A stretch of 40,563 nt of DNA, taken from Elusimicrobia bacterium LH_S2. Lineage in GTDB: Bacteria > CG03 > SLGR01 > JAGXOG01. The stretch spans positions 1 through 40,563 of the forward strand of contig JAGXOG010000007.1 of NCBI GenBank assembly GCA_023660015.1, read 5' to 3'. Below are positions 28,045-38,006 of the stretch, in pieces. The stretch's first letter is position 1, and every line of letters starts with the position of its first letter. A program made the translations under genes and the position numbers. The notes under the pieces were generated by a model. That model had not been told where the DNA came from, made no database searches, and saw nothing but the letters and a program-made list of their open reading frames with translations.

Positions 28045-28740
28045 TTATTTGGTTCCGGGAATAGCCATCTTCTGTCCCGGGTAGATTAAATTCGGGTCTT
28101 TAATCTTTTCACTGTTTGCTTTATATATCCTTTTCCATTTCCAGGGATCGTTATAAATATTTTCTTTGGCAGCTATATTCCAGAGGCAATCTCGGTCCCG
28201 GGCCCACGTGCCGACTATGTATATCCCGGTTTTTAATGCCTCTATACGTTCTTTTGAAATTTCTATGGATTCGGCGGCCATTTTGTTTGCCCTTATATAA
28301 TTTTCTTCTCCAAATTCTGTTTTAGCTTCAGCGAGCAGTTCCTCTGATTTCCCAATATCACCACCTAATTCATCAAGTTCATCTATAAGCTCCACCGCTT
28401 CTTTGATGGAAGTTTCGGCATCGCTAAGAGCTCTTTGCCAGGCTAGTATCTTCTCTTTAAGGCCCCGCGCGATAGAACCAGCGCGGACTGCTTCGGATTT
28501 AGCTTTATTAAAATTTTTATTATCAAAAAGATCTTTTGCCACCTGGAGTATCCCGGTTGCTTTAGTAACATCAGCCCCCAAAGAGTCGGCTTCGTTAATC
28601 TCGGATTCTGCTAAAACAATAGCTCTTTCAGCTTCAAGGCTGGATACGTCCACCATGGGTATCTTACTTTTTTTTGTACACCCCTGAGCCAGTATTGTTA
28701 GTCCCAAAAATATTAAACTTACAGTGCGAATTTTTCTCAT
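28045..28740 (-). CDS. LysM-domain lipoprotein with DUF4398-like helical repeats
   Basis: Signal with lipobox LAQGC; two related helical repeats; C-term LysM DCLWNIAAKENIYNDPWKWKRIYKANSEKIKDPNLIYPGQKMAIP; AAGGAGG RBS. Confidence 0.85.
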   Translation of the reverse strand: MRKIRTVSLIFLGLTILAQGCTKKSKIPMVDVSSLEAERAIVLAESEINEADSLGADVTKATGILQVAKDLFDNKNFNKAKSEAVRAGSIARGLKEKILAWQRALSDAETSIKEAVELIDELDELGGDIGKSEELLAEAKTEFGEENYIRANKMAAESIEISKERIEALKTGIYIVGTWARDRDCLWNIAAKENIYNDPWKWKRIYKANSEKIKDPNLIYPGQKMAIPGTK

Positions 28741-28806
28741 CTATTCCTCCTTAAATTCAATGATATCAGCAATAATATTACCAATAAAAAATTCTAATGC
28801 GCCCAT
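28741..28806 (-). CDS. Possible 21-aa upstream ORF abutting the LysM lipoprotein gene
   Basis: Minus strand ATG at 28806 reads MGALEFFIGNIIADIIEFKEE*; its TAG is immediately followed by the ATG of the next gene. Its last codons contain the RBS of the next gene. Confidence 0.3.
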   Translation of the reverse strand: MGALEFFIGNIIADIIEFKEE

Positions 28807-28868
28807 TACATGAAACCTAAAAAAACTTTTTGCTACACCAAAATATAATCAACTTTCATAATTTGATT

Positions 28869-30651
28869 TTATAGTTTATCTTCCGGTATGTCAACCCTCA
28901 ATCCAAGTTCTTCTAACTGCTTAAAATCAACCATGGACGGAGCTTCCGTCAAAGGAGAATATGCTTTCTGAGTTTTAGGGAAAGGAATAACCTCACGTAT
29001 TGATTTTAAGTTAAGCATCATTGTAATTAACCGGTCCAGTCCGAAAGCAAATCCGCCGTGCGGCGGAGCTCCGTATTTTAGTGCATCAAGTAAAAATCCG
29101 AATTTTTTCCGCATTGACTCTCTATCTACCCCCAGAATTTCAAAAACTCTTTGCTGCAAATCAGAAGAATGGATACGGATACTGCCCCCCCCCTATTTCC
29201 GAGCCGTTTAATACGATATCATAAGCCCGGGCCCTGACTTTATCGGGGCTGATTTCCAATCTGTCTTCATCTTCAGTGACCGGAGCGGTAAACGGATGAT
29301 GAAGCGCTTTATAGTCCCCGGTTTCTTTATCTTTTTCAAATAACGGATAACCCGTTATCCATAGCAGTTTAAATGTCCCTTCTTCTTTTCCGCCCAGTTT
29401 TCTTCTTAAATAATCAAGGGATTTGCATACTACCTCCTCCCGGTCGGCCACGAAAAATAAAATATCCCCGGCAGATGCTTTAAAAGTTTCTGATATACTC
29501 TCAAGCTGGTTTTTTTTAAAAAATTTTACAATCTGGGAACTGTACCCTTCGTCGGTAACCTTAATCCAGGCAAGCCCCTTTGCGCCGTATTCTTTAAGTT
29601 CCTCGGTAAGTTTATCTATCTTACTCCGGGAAAATTTGTCCGCGCCGGATATCTTTATTCCTCTTACCGCGCCGCCGCGGGCTGCTTTTTTAAATACATT
29701 AAAGTTAGATTCCCGGGCAATATCCGTTATATCTTTTATCTCTACCGGAATTCGCAAATCAGGTTTATCTGTTCCGTATTTCAACATTGCCTCATCGTAA
29801 GTCAGGGAAAGAAACGGAGTTTCAATTTCCACCCCGAGAAGATCTCTGAATATACAAGCCATATATTCTTCCAGCAGAACTTTTAATTCTTTTTCGTCTA
29901 TAAACGACATCTCCAAGTCAAGCTGGGTAAACTCCGGCTGACGGTCCTGCCTTAAGTCTTCGTCGCGAAAACATTTTGTAATCTGAAAATACCGCATAAA
30001 CCCGCCTATCATAAGAATCTGTTTAAAAAGCTGGGGGGATTGGGGGAGAGCGTAAAAACTGCCCGGATTTAACCGGGAAGGGACTAAAAAATCCCTCGCC
30101 CCCTCGGGCGTTGAACGTGTCAAAACAGGCGTTTCTATCTCATAAAATTCCTTATTTGAAAAAAAGTTCCTGGTCAACTGATAAAGCCGGTGCTTAAATA
30201 TAAGGTTTTTCTTTAATTTTCCCATTCTCATCTCAAGGTAACGATATTTTAATCTCAGGTCTTCTCCCACCTCCTCAAGATTTTTTAAATCATACGGCAG
30301 TTCCCTTGCTTTATTTAAAACTTTCAGCTCTTTTACCCGCACTTCAATTTCACCGGTCTTTATTTTATCATTTACCGTGCCCTCGGGACGGTTAGCAACT
30401 ATGCCTTTTACTGAAATAACATATTCGTTCCTTAAAGCATGGGCTTCTTTAATTAAGTCGGCGCTTTTATCATCTGCGGCGCTACTTTTATCCCGGCCGA
30501 AAACTATCTGAGTAACTCCATGCAGATCCCTTAAATCTATAAATATAACTCCGCCGTGATCTCTCCGGCTTGAAACCCAGCCGGCAAGCGAAACTTCTTT
30601 TCCGGTGTCTTTAACTGTTAACTGTCCGCAATTACCGGTTCTTTTAAACAT
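28869..30651 (-). CDS. aspS: Aspartyl-tRNA synthetase, interrupted by a +1 frameshift in a C9/G9 tract
   Basis: ORF 29161-30651 (LSPVQ-type class II core: [36 protein letters not shown]) ends [14 protein letters not shown]; the -1 frame gives [25 protein letters not shown]..., continuous with ORF 28869-29159 ([15 protein letters not shown]). Confidence 0.93.
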
Positions 30652-31885
30652 CTATTTTTCTCATTAAATTTTCGATATCATCCCTCGGGAACTGCTGCTG
30701 GGTACCTCTTTCCATATCCCTTAAAGTAACAGTACCATTTTTTTCTTCTTTACTACCGATAATCAGGACTCTGGCTATACCGTTTTTATCGGCTATCTTA
30801 AATCTTTTCCCTGTAGATATATCTTCGTAATCTTCACTTAGCGAAAGACCTTTTTTCCTTAAATCACCTGCAAGCCGGCGACAGGTCTTGATATCCCCCC
30901 CATTAACCTTAATTAGAGCCGCAGCCGCATTCGGGGATATTTTTATGTTCGATAGACTTGATAGACGCTCCATCCCCAGAGCCCATCCGCAGGCCGGCAT
31001 AAGGGGGCCTCCCAGTTCCTTCACTAATTTATTATATCTCCCTCCGGCAATAACTACTGAGGATTTTACTTCAAATTCAAAAACCGGGCCGCTGTAATAA
31101 TCAAGTCCTCTGACCAGACCACTGTCGGTGGAATATTTAATTCCTCTCCGGTCTAAAATTTCTTTGAGCTTTTCCATATAATCATTACATTTGCTGCATA
31201 AAAATTCATCTATTGAGGGCAGGTCGGAATATATTTCTTGGCAGACGCGATTTTTACAATCCAACACTCTTAATGTATTTGTTTTTAGGCGCCGTCTGCA
31301 ATCCGGGCAGAGCTCTTTTTCTTTGCCCTCAAGTTTTTTCTTTATCGCTTTCTTATAATTTTCCCTGTCTTCTGCACACCCCAGAGAATTTATGCTCAAA
31401 CTAAAATCTTTTACCCCACATAATTTCAGCAGTTTGTAGGCAAGCTCAATTATTTCCGCATCCTGAAACGGACTGGGGGTGCTGTAAAGTTCGCAACCAA
31501 TCTGGTAAAACTGGCGGTACCGGCCTTTCTGGGGCCTTTCGTACCGGAACATAGGCCCGAAATAATATATTTTCCGGCGGACTTTTCCGTCTAACTGCCG
31601 CCTGTGGATAAGGGCCCGGGTCGCACCTGCGGTACCTTCCGGCCGGAGGGAAACCCCCCTGCCTTTTTTGTCTTCAAAAGAATAGATCTCTTTGGAAACT
31701 ATATCCGTATCCTGGCCAATACTGCGGGCAAAAAGCGCAGTATATTCAATAACCGGCAGATATATTCTGCTGTATCCATAACTTTTGAAAAGCCCGGAAG
31801 CCCTATCGGTTATTTCGTTAAATAAAGCCGCTTCTTTTCCGGCTATATCCCTGACTCCCCTTAATGACTTATATTTTTCTGACAT
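30644..31885 (-). CDS. hisS: Histidyl-tRNA synthetase
   Basis: RGVRDIAGKEAALFNEI, LRPEGTAGATRALI, GPMFRYERPQKGRYRQFYQIGCE, GLVRGLDYYSGPVFEFE. Confidence 0.97.
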   Translation of the reverse strand: MSEKYKSLRGVRDIAGKEAALFNEITDRASGLFKSYGYSRIYLPVIEYTALFARSIGQDTDIVSKEIYSFEDKKGRGVSLRPEGTAGATRALIHRRQLDGKVRRKIYYFGPMFRYERPQKGRYRQFYQIGCELYSTPSPFQDAEIIELAYKLLKLCGVKDFSLSINSLGCAEDRENYKKAIKKKLEGKEKELCPDCRRRLKTNTLRVLDCKNRVCQEIYSDLPSIDEFLCSKCNDYMEKLKEILDRRGIKYSTDSGLVRGLDYYSGPVFEFEVKSSVVIAGGRYNKLVKELGGPLMPACGWALGMERLSSLSNIKISPNAAAALIKVNGGDIKTCRRLAGDLRKKGLSLSEDYEDISTGKRFKIADKNGIARVLIIGSKEEKNGTVTLRDMERGTQQQFPRDDIENLMRKIDV

Positions 31886-31893
31886 ATTATTCC

Positions 31894-33267
31894 TTATTTT
31901 CTAAACCACCTGGCGCCCGAAAGAGTATCCTTTATATAAATACCTTCTTTTAGCAGTTTATCCCGTATCTTATCGGCGGCGGCATATTTTTTTTCTTCCC
32001 GCAAGCGGCGCCGCTTTTCTAAAAGCTTTTCCACCCGGTCCGCATCGGGACCCCGATCAATACTTAAATTTATCCCCAGTATATTTTCCATAGCTGAAAC
32101 CGCCGCCAGCCCTTGAGATATATCTAATTTATTAAAATCACCTTTTAAAAATTTTTCTGTAAGAGGGTTTACTATCTTAAATACTTCCCCTATAGCTGCC
32201 GAAGTATTTAAATCATTATTTAAAACATTTTCTACCGTTTCCGGTAATTTAACCTTTCCTTTGTCACTATCCGGAACTTTTCCAAAGACCTGATATAATT
32301 CTTTTTTAAATTCACAAAGTTTATTAAAAGCCTTTTTTGTATCGGCAAGTTCTGATATATCAAAATTCAGTACCTGCCTGTACCCAGTAGATAAAAGATA
32401 CATTCTTACAATCATCGGGTCATAATTTTCAAGCAGGTCGTTTAAGAGAAAAAAATTACCCGTGCTTTTAGCCATCTTGTCGCCTTTTAAGTTCACCATA
32501 CCGTTATGTACCCAGAATTTAACCGGATTTTTTCCGGTTAAAGCCTCCGACTGAGCTACTTCATTTTCATGGTGCGGGAAGATAAGATCCAATCCTCCGC
32601 CATGTATATCAAATTTTTCCCCTAAAAATTTTTTTGATAATACAGAACATTCTATATGCCAGCCGGGCCGGCCTCGGCCCCAGGGGCTTTCCCAACTAAA
32701 CTCTTTATCTTTTTTCCATAAGGCAAAATCCGATTTATTCTTTTTTTCAGCGGCATGCTCTGCGTCTGCAGAAAGCATATCCTCCGGATTCCGGCCGGAA
32801 AGCTTGCCGTAATTCTTAAAGCTATCTGTGCTGAAATAGACACTGCCTGCGGATTCATAAGCGCTGCCTTTGCGGATAAGGCCTTTTATAAAAACTATTA
32901 TTTCATCTATATTTTCGCTTACCCGGGGATAGAGCGTGGCCGGGCGGACATTAAGAAGCTCCATACTTTTCAGAAACTCATTAAAATATTTCCCGGCTAT
33001 ATCATCAGGGGTTTTACCGGTATCCCGGCTTTTCTTAATTATTTTATCATCTATATCAGTAACATTTTGTATATATTTTACATCGTAGCCGAGATACTCC
33101 AGATATCGCCTTAAAAGATCAAATACTATATAACACCTGGCATGTCCTATATGAGCATCGTCATACGGGGTTATGCCGCATACGTACATCCTGACTTCTT
33201 TGCCGGCAAGCGGCTTAAAAAGTTCTTTTTTTCCTGACAGGGTATTATATAACTGAAAATCTTTCAT
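31894..33267 (-). CDS. cysS: Cysteinyl-tRNA synthetase
   Basis: MYVCGITPYDDAHIGHARCYIVFDLLRRYLEYLGYDVKYIQNVTDIDDKII, WHIECSVLS, DIHGGGLDLIFPHHENEVAQSEA, KMAKSTGNF. Confidence 0.98.
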   Translation of the reverse strand: MKDFQLYNTLSGKKELFKPLAGKEVRMYVCGITPYDDAHIGHARCYIVFDLLRRYLEYLGYDVKYIQNVTDIDDKIIKKSRDTGKTPDDIAGKYFNEFLKSMELLNVRPATLYPRVSENIDEIIVFIKGLIRKGSAYESAGSVYFSTDSFKNYGKLSGRNPEDMLSADAEHAAEKKNKSDFALWKKDKEFSWESPWGRGRPGWHIECSVLSKKFLGEKFDIHGGGLDLIFPHHENEVAQSEALTGKNPVKFWVHNGMVNLKGDKMAKSTGNFFLLNDLLENYDPMIVRMYLLSTGYRQVLNFDISELADTKKAFNKLCEFKKELYQVFGKVPDSDKGKVKLPETVENVLNNDLNTSAAIGEVFKIVNPLTEKFLKGDFNKLDISQGLAAVSAMENILGINLSIDRGPDADRVEKLLEKRRRLREEKKYAAADKIRDKLLKEGIYIKDTLSGARWFRK

Positions 33268-33270
33268 AAC

Positions 33271-33759
33271 TTAAAAACTGTAATTTGAAGAGGGAATAAT
33301 TGTAGCTACCGTAATTGCCGATATCGCCTTTTTTTCGCCTTCCGGCCCCAGTCCTTCGTTCGTAGTGGCTTTTATATTTACATCACTTTTATGAATATCC
33401 AGTATTTCAGCAATATTTTTTATCATACCGGGAATATATGTAGATAATTCCGGTTTTTCGGCTATAATTGTAATATCGATGTTATTGACCTCATATTTTT
33501 TATTTTCTATCATCCCACCGACTTCCGTTAAAAGAACTCCGGAATCAATATCCTTGTATGCCGGGTCGCTGTCGGGGAAATGCCTGCCTATGTCTCCAAG
33601 CGAAGCCGCGCCCAGTATAGCGTCACACAAAGAGTGATAAACTACATCAGCATCCGAATAACCTAAAAGTCCTTTCTTATATTTTATAGTCTGGCCGCCG
33701 AGAACAAGTTCCCGTCCGCTTTCGAGCTTGTGTATATCATATCCTATTCCGGTTCTCAT
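33271..33759 (-). CDS. ispF: 2-C-methyl-D-erythritol 2,4-cyclodiphosphate synthase
   Basis: RTGIGYDIHKLESGRELVLGG, GYSDADVVYHSLCDAILGAASLGDIGRHFPDSD, KATTNEGLG. Confidence 0.97.
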   Translation of the reverse strand: MRTGIGYDIHKLESGRELVLGGQTIKYKKGLLGYSDADVVYHSLCDAILGAASLGDIGRHFPDSDPAYKDIDSGVLLTEVGGMIENKKYEVNNIDITIIAEKPELSTYIPGMIKNIAEILDIHKSDVNIKATTNEGLGPEGEKKAISAITVATIIPSSNYSF

Positions 33760-34415
33760 ATTTTAAGTACCCCTCTTATATATCTGTAATCTTCGGGAGA
33801 AGTTATTTTGATATTATATTTTTCTCCTTTAATTAGTTTAATCCTCTTTCCCCCTTCATCCATTAAAGATGAAGAATCGGTAAAATTCATGCTTTTGTAT
33901 TTATCATAGGCCTCCGCCAGCTCTTTTGCAACAAATCCCTGCGGGGTCTGAACAAGATAAACCTCATCCCGGTTCAAGGTTTTTACTGAACCCTCTTTTT
34001 CTTTATATTTTACGGTAGAAACAGGGTTTAGGGCAGCTGCGGCCGCGCCGTATTTTTTTGTTGCGGCAATTACCCTTTTTATTAAATCCTGCGAAATAAG
34101 AGGCCGAACTGCGTCATGTATAAGAAGATATTTTGAGGTTACTTTTCTAATACCGTTTTTAACCGACTCACCCCTTTTTGAACCTCCGCGCGCAACTATT
34201 ACCTCCTGCTTAAATTTTGCCCGCATAATAAATTCTTCTTCTGCCATATCCTCGGGGTAAATAACTATAATATTTTTTATCTCATCCACCCGGCTGAATA
34301 TATCAGCTATGAACCCGACAACAGTTGTCCCGCCAAGCAAAAGAAATTGTTTGCGCCGGCCGTATCTCAACCCGCTGCCGGCAGCAACTATTACTGCATC
34401 AACTGACCCTGGCAA
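33756..34415 (-). CDS. ispD: 2-C-methyl-D-erythritol 4-phosphate cytidylyltransferase
   Basis: VIVAAGSGLRYGRRKQFLLLGG, HDAVRPLIS, QTPQGF, TDSSSLMDEGGKRIKLIKGEKYNIKITSPED. Confidence 0.96.
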   Translation of the reverse strand: MPGSVDAVIVAAGSGLRYGRRKQFLLLGGTTVVGFIADIFSRVDEIKNIIVIYPEDMAEEEFIMRAKFKQEVIVARGGSKRGESVKNGIRKVTSKYLLIHDAVRPLISQDLIKRVIAATKKYGAAAAALNPVSTVKYKEKEGSVKTLNRDEVYLVQTPQGFVAKELAEAYDKYKSMNFTDSSSLMDEGGKRIKLIKGEKYNIKITSPEDYRYIRGVLKI

Positions 34416-35376
34416 AGAACATCCTTCCGGAAGGTTTCTGAAGTACAGATTTAACTGTAACTTCCACTTCCTTGCCTATCTGCTGCAGGGCGCCGTCTAC
34501 AACTACCATGGTCCCGTCTTCGAGATATCCTACTCCCTGGTCTTTCCCTTTTCCTTTCTTAAGTATAAATATATTTACAGCTTCCCCGGGCAGAAGTTTT
34601 GGTTTAAGAGAATTAGCCAGTTCATTAATATTTAATACTCCTATACCCTGAGCTGCCGCCGCCTTGTTCAGGTTAAAATCACAGGTTACCAGCTTGCCTT
34701 TTAATTCATGGCACAACTTTATTAATTTACTGTCTACTGCGGCTATATTCTTGTAGTCTTTCTCATATACTTTTGTGGTTATATTATTATTTTCTCTTAA
34801 CTCTTTTACTATATCCAGCGCCCGGCGGGCTTTTTTTCTCGGACCCTCTTCAGGGGAATCGGCCAGGTTTTGCACTTCTTCAATTACAAAAGTCGGTATG
34901 ACAAATACACCTTCTATAAAACCGGTGCCGGCCACATCCAGCAGCCTGCCGTCAATGACAGCGGAAGAATCCACTACTTTCACCCCTTTTACCAGTTTTT
35001 TCTTTGTAATCTGAATTTCCCTGTCCAGCAAATCCAGTTCGCCTTTTTTGCGCAGAGCTATTATCATCCCTATATAGGCAAATACAACGCTTACCAGAAG
35101 GTCGTACTGCCCTAAAATTTCAACGATGCGAGCATTATCTATTAAGGCCGGAATAACATAATTAACTAAACTGGCTCCTATAAGTCCCAGGATTATCCCT
35201 AATATTCCGGCGATCATATCATCAAGCCGGACCTTTTCTATTAAAATTTCAGTGGCAATCACAATCAGTGCCGCAGCTGTACCTATAAGGATACCTTTCG
35301 CATCAGGTGAAATTTTCATATACCCTATCACCGGCCCGGCAATAATCACAAAAATTCTTGCTATATATACAAACAT
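34399..35376 (-). CDS. PIN/TRAM-domain membrane protein (YacL-like)
   Basis: Four N-terminal TMs, PIN domain VVDSSAVIDGRLLDVAGTGFIEG...DSPEEGPRKKARRALDIV, C-terminal TRAM GQGVGYLEDGTMVVVDGA-like. Confidence 0.93.
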   Translation of the reverse strand: MFVYIARIFVIIAGPVIGYMKISPDAKGILIGTAAALIVIATEILIEKVRLDDMIAGILGIILGLIGASLVNYVIPALIDNARIVEILGQYDLLVSVVFAYIGMIIALRKKGELDLLDREIQITKKKLVKGVKVVDSSAVIDGRLLDVAGTGFIEGVFVIPTFVIEEVQNLADSPEEGPRKKARRALDIVKELRENNNITTKVYEKDYKNIAAVDSKLIKLCHELKGKLVTCDFNLNKAAAAQGIGVLNINELANSLKPKLLPGEAVNIFILKKGKGKDQGVGYLEDGTMVVVDGALQQIGKEVEVTVKSVLQKPSGRMFFARVS

Positions 35377-35394
35377 ATCTTACTCCCTTCTATT

Positions 35395-36720
35395 TTATTT
35401 TATAATCCCTTTAATTTCTCTTACCGAATCTATAATTTTCAATTCAACTCCGGGGTCTTTAATATTTATCCTCGGCGAAGATAGAATAACCCTTTTGAAA
35501 TTATTTCTTACGGCAAATTTAATCCTGTTTTGAATATCTTTAAGGGGCAGGACCTTACCATTTAAACCTACCTCCCCTAAAAACATATCCGTTCCCTTAA
35601 TAGGCATATCCTTAAATCCCGAATATAGGGCAGTTATCACTCCTAAGTCGCTTATCCTTTCTTTTACCGTATTATGTCCGGTAATATTAAGATAAATATC
35701 GAACTTGCCCGATTTTATTCCCAGATACTTCTGGGCAATTGCAGTCAGCATAAGAAGACGGTTCCGGGAATAACCGCTTGTTCTCCTCAGTGGATATTCA
35801 AAATAATTTTCGCTTACCAATACCTGAAGCTGAACTCCTACCAACCGGGGGCCTACAGAAACAGAGCAGGCCGTCTGGCCCGTTATGCTGCCGTCAGCTT
35901 TTAATCCGGTCAGCTCACCGGCCTCTTTGAGCCCCTTTGATGTTAAATTAAAGAGAGCGAAATCTCCGCAGGCCCCGAACCTGTTTTTTTCTGCCGTAAT
36001 CATACGGGTATCGTGCTCAACAGAATCGATATATATTACCGCATCAACCATATGTTCCAGCACTTTCGGGCCGGCAATAGTTCCCTGCTTTGTTATCTGC
36101 CCGGAGATCATAACCCGGATACCTGAATTCTTAGCGACAGAAGTCAGCTGCCGGCCGCTTTCCTTAACCTGTTTTATAGTGCCGGGCGCCGAATTTACTC
36201 CCGGGGCCGCGACAGCCTGTATTGAATCCACAAAAAGTATCTCCGGTTTTTCTTTTTCAATTATCTTTTTAATCTCCCCCAGGTCTCCTGAACCTATAAC
36301 TCTTATGCTCTCGCCTTTTATTCCCAGCCTGGAAGCATGAACTTTTATCTGGGAAGGGCTTTCCTCCCCGCTGACAAATATTACCTTCCGACCGCCCTGC
36401 GAATAATTTTGGGCCAGTTGCAAAAACAAAGTGCTTTTGCCCACCCCAGGAGGTCCGGCCAGAAGAAGTATTTCATCCTTTACCAGGCCGTCGGTAATGC
36501 GGTCAAACCCGTCAATATTGCTTTTAATGCGCTCTTTTTTATTACTTTTTATCTCAGAAAGTTTTTTTAACTCCGTAGTAGCTACCGTTGCACGGGAAGG
36601 GGTGCTATCTTTTGTCTCGTATTTTGAGGTCTCTACAATGGAGTCCCAGCTGCTGCATCGGGGACAGCGCCCCATCCAGTTGGTTGACTCATACCCGCAT
36701 TCTACACACTCAAAAGACAT
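35395..36720 (-). CDS. radA: DNA repair protein RadA
   Basis: N-term C4 zinc finger CVECGYESTNWMGRCPRC, Walker A GPPGVGKSTLFLQ, AEKNRFGACGDF (KNRFG), Lon-like C-terminal domain. Confidence 0.97.
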   Translation of the reverse strand: MSFECVECGYESTNWMGRCPRCSSWDSIVETSKYETKDSTPSRATVATTELKKLSEIKSNKKERIKSNIDGFDRITDGLVKDEILLLAGPPGVGKSTLFLQLAQNYSQGGRKVIFVSGEESPSQIKVHASRLGIKGESIRVIGSGDLGEIKKIIEKEKPEILFVDSIQAVAAPGVNSAPGTIKQVKESGRQLTSVAKNSGIRVMISGQITKQGTIAGPKVLEHMVDAVIYIDSVEHDTRMITAEKNRFGACGDFALFNLTSKGLKEAGELTGLKADGSITGQTACSVSVGPRLVGVQLQVLVSENYFEYPLRRTSGYSRNRLLMLTAIAQKYLGIKSGKFDIYLNITGHNTVKERISDLGVITALYSGFKDMPIKGTDMFLGEVGLNGKVLPLKDIQNRIKFAVRNNFKRVILSSPRINIKDPGVELKIIDSVREIKGIIK

Positions 36721-37991
36721 TACTTAATTTCCAGCTCCAGCCCCACCCTGCAATCCCTCTTTTCAAGTAAATCTTCGTAACCTAACTCTAACATTAAAAA
36801 ATCCGTAAGTTTAAGCGAAGAAGAGAACCTCCACTTCGGATTTTCGCTGCGGCTGAATTCAAAAATTTCCGTTTCCAAATTTAATATACGCAGAGGGTCC
36901 CAACCCAACCCCACTCCACCGGAAGATCTTATTGCCCCCGCAAATATACTGAAATTCCCGATATCTTTTCCTGCTTTAAGAGTAAGCGCATTTACCCTGT
37001 CTCCGACAGCATCATAATTTTTATATGAACCTCCGGAAGGGTCTATGTTTTCAAAAGAGAGGTTGAGAAAACGCCGGGCAGAAGTATTTAAAGTAATACC
37101 CGCATACGACCTTAATAATTCATCCTCGGGGCTATAGGTAACTTTGCTTCGCCAAGCGGTATCAAAACCTTTAATCCTTTTAACCGCATCTTCCATATTA
37201 TTTGACGCTTCGTATATATTATCTATGGCTTTACCTATTTTACTGCTGTACTCGTCGGATGAGATAAGTTTTCCTACCGTACCCTGCCCTTCTTTTATCT
37301 TTTTCAAAATAGAAGTCAGCTCTTGGGCGGCATTTCTAAATTTTCTAATGCTCTTTGCGGTTCCTGTAAATTCACTGCCGACTACCTCATCCAAACTTTT
37401 TATAAGCTTATTAAAATTGTCTATTGCCAGGGTTAATTTTTTTCCCTCCTCTCCCAGGGATTTATTAACCGATTCGGTCATCTCACTTAAATTTTTAAAG
37501 GTATCCCCCAGGTCCGTTCCGACTCCGCCTATATCTTCAAGCCCTTCAAAAGCCCCGGTGACCTCGGCTAATCCCTCCATAAGCTTATCTATGATTTCAC
37601 CGTAACTTAACGGAGCCTGTCCAATAATTGTATCCCCGCCTTTGATCAGTGGGGCTTCCTCAGTCCCCCGGGTAATACTTAAAAAAGTATTACCGATAAG
37701 GCCCATTTGTAATATTTTAACCCGAGTATCGGTATGTATCTTAATCTCATCTCTAAGCCAAACTTTAACTTTTGCTTTATCCTTATAAAGGGTTATCGAA
37801 TCCACCCGGCCGACTTCGACCCCGTACATTTTAACCACTGAACTTGACGGTAGGTCAGCCACGTTATCAAAAAGAACCGAAAATTCATATCCTTTTTTTA
37901 AAGATACCTGCCCCAGCATAACTATAACCACCCCCATTGCCCCGAGGGCCGCTACAAAAAGAGCACCTAATTTTAGTTTTGGATTTAGCAT
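36720..37991 (-). CDS. MCE/MlaD-family protein with a coiled region and beta-rich C-terminus
   Basis: N-term TM, MCE domain (VLFDNVADLPSSSVVKMYGVEVGRVDSI, GLIGNTFLSITRG), long helical region, C-terminal alternating amphipathic segments. Confidence 0.88.
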   Translation of the reverse strand: MLNPKLKLGALFVAALGAMGVVIVMLGQVSLKKGYEFSVLFDNVADLPSSSVVKMYGVEVGRVDSITLYKDKAKVKVWLRDEIKIHTDTRVKILQMGLIGNTFLSITRGTEEAPLIKGGDTIIGQAPLSYGEIIDKLMEGLAEVTGAFEGLEDIGGVGTDLGDTFKNLSEMTESVNKSLGEEGKKLTLAIDNFNKLIKSLDEVVGSEFTGTAKSIRKFRNAAQELTSILKKIKEGQGTVGKLISSDEYSSKIGKAIDNIYEASNNMEDAVKRIKGFDTAWRSKVTYSPEDELLRSYAGITLNTSARRFLNLSFENIDPSGGSYKNYDAVGDRVNALTLKAGKDIGNFSIFAGAIRSSGGVGLGWDPLRILNLETEIFEFSRSENPKWRFSSSLKLTDFLMLELGYEDLLEKRDCRVGLELEIK

Positions 37992-38006
37992 TATTATCTC
38001 CGTTAT

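Noticed and set aside
32652-32858. Extra minus-strand ORF 32652-32858 within cysS
   Set aside because: Lies in an alternate frame of an intact cysS with all motifs.
35885-36340. 151-aa + strand ORF antisense to radA (and similar antisense ORFs to MCE and mlaF genes)
   Set aside because: radA is intact on the other strand; the translation is biased in composition, with no recognisable domain.
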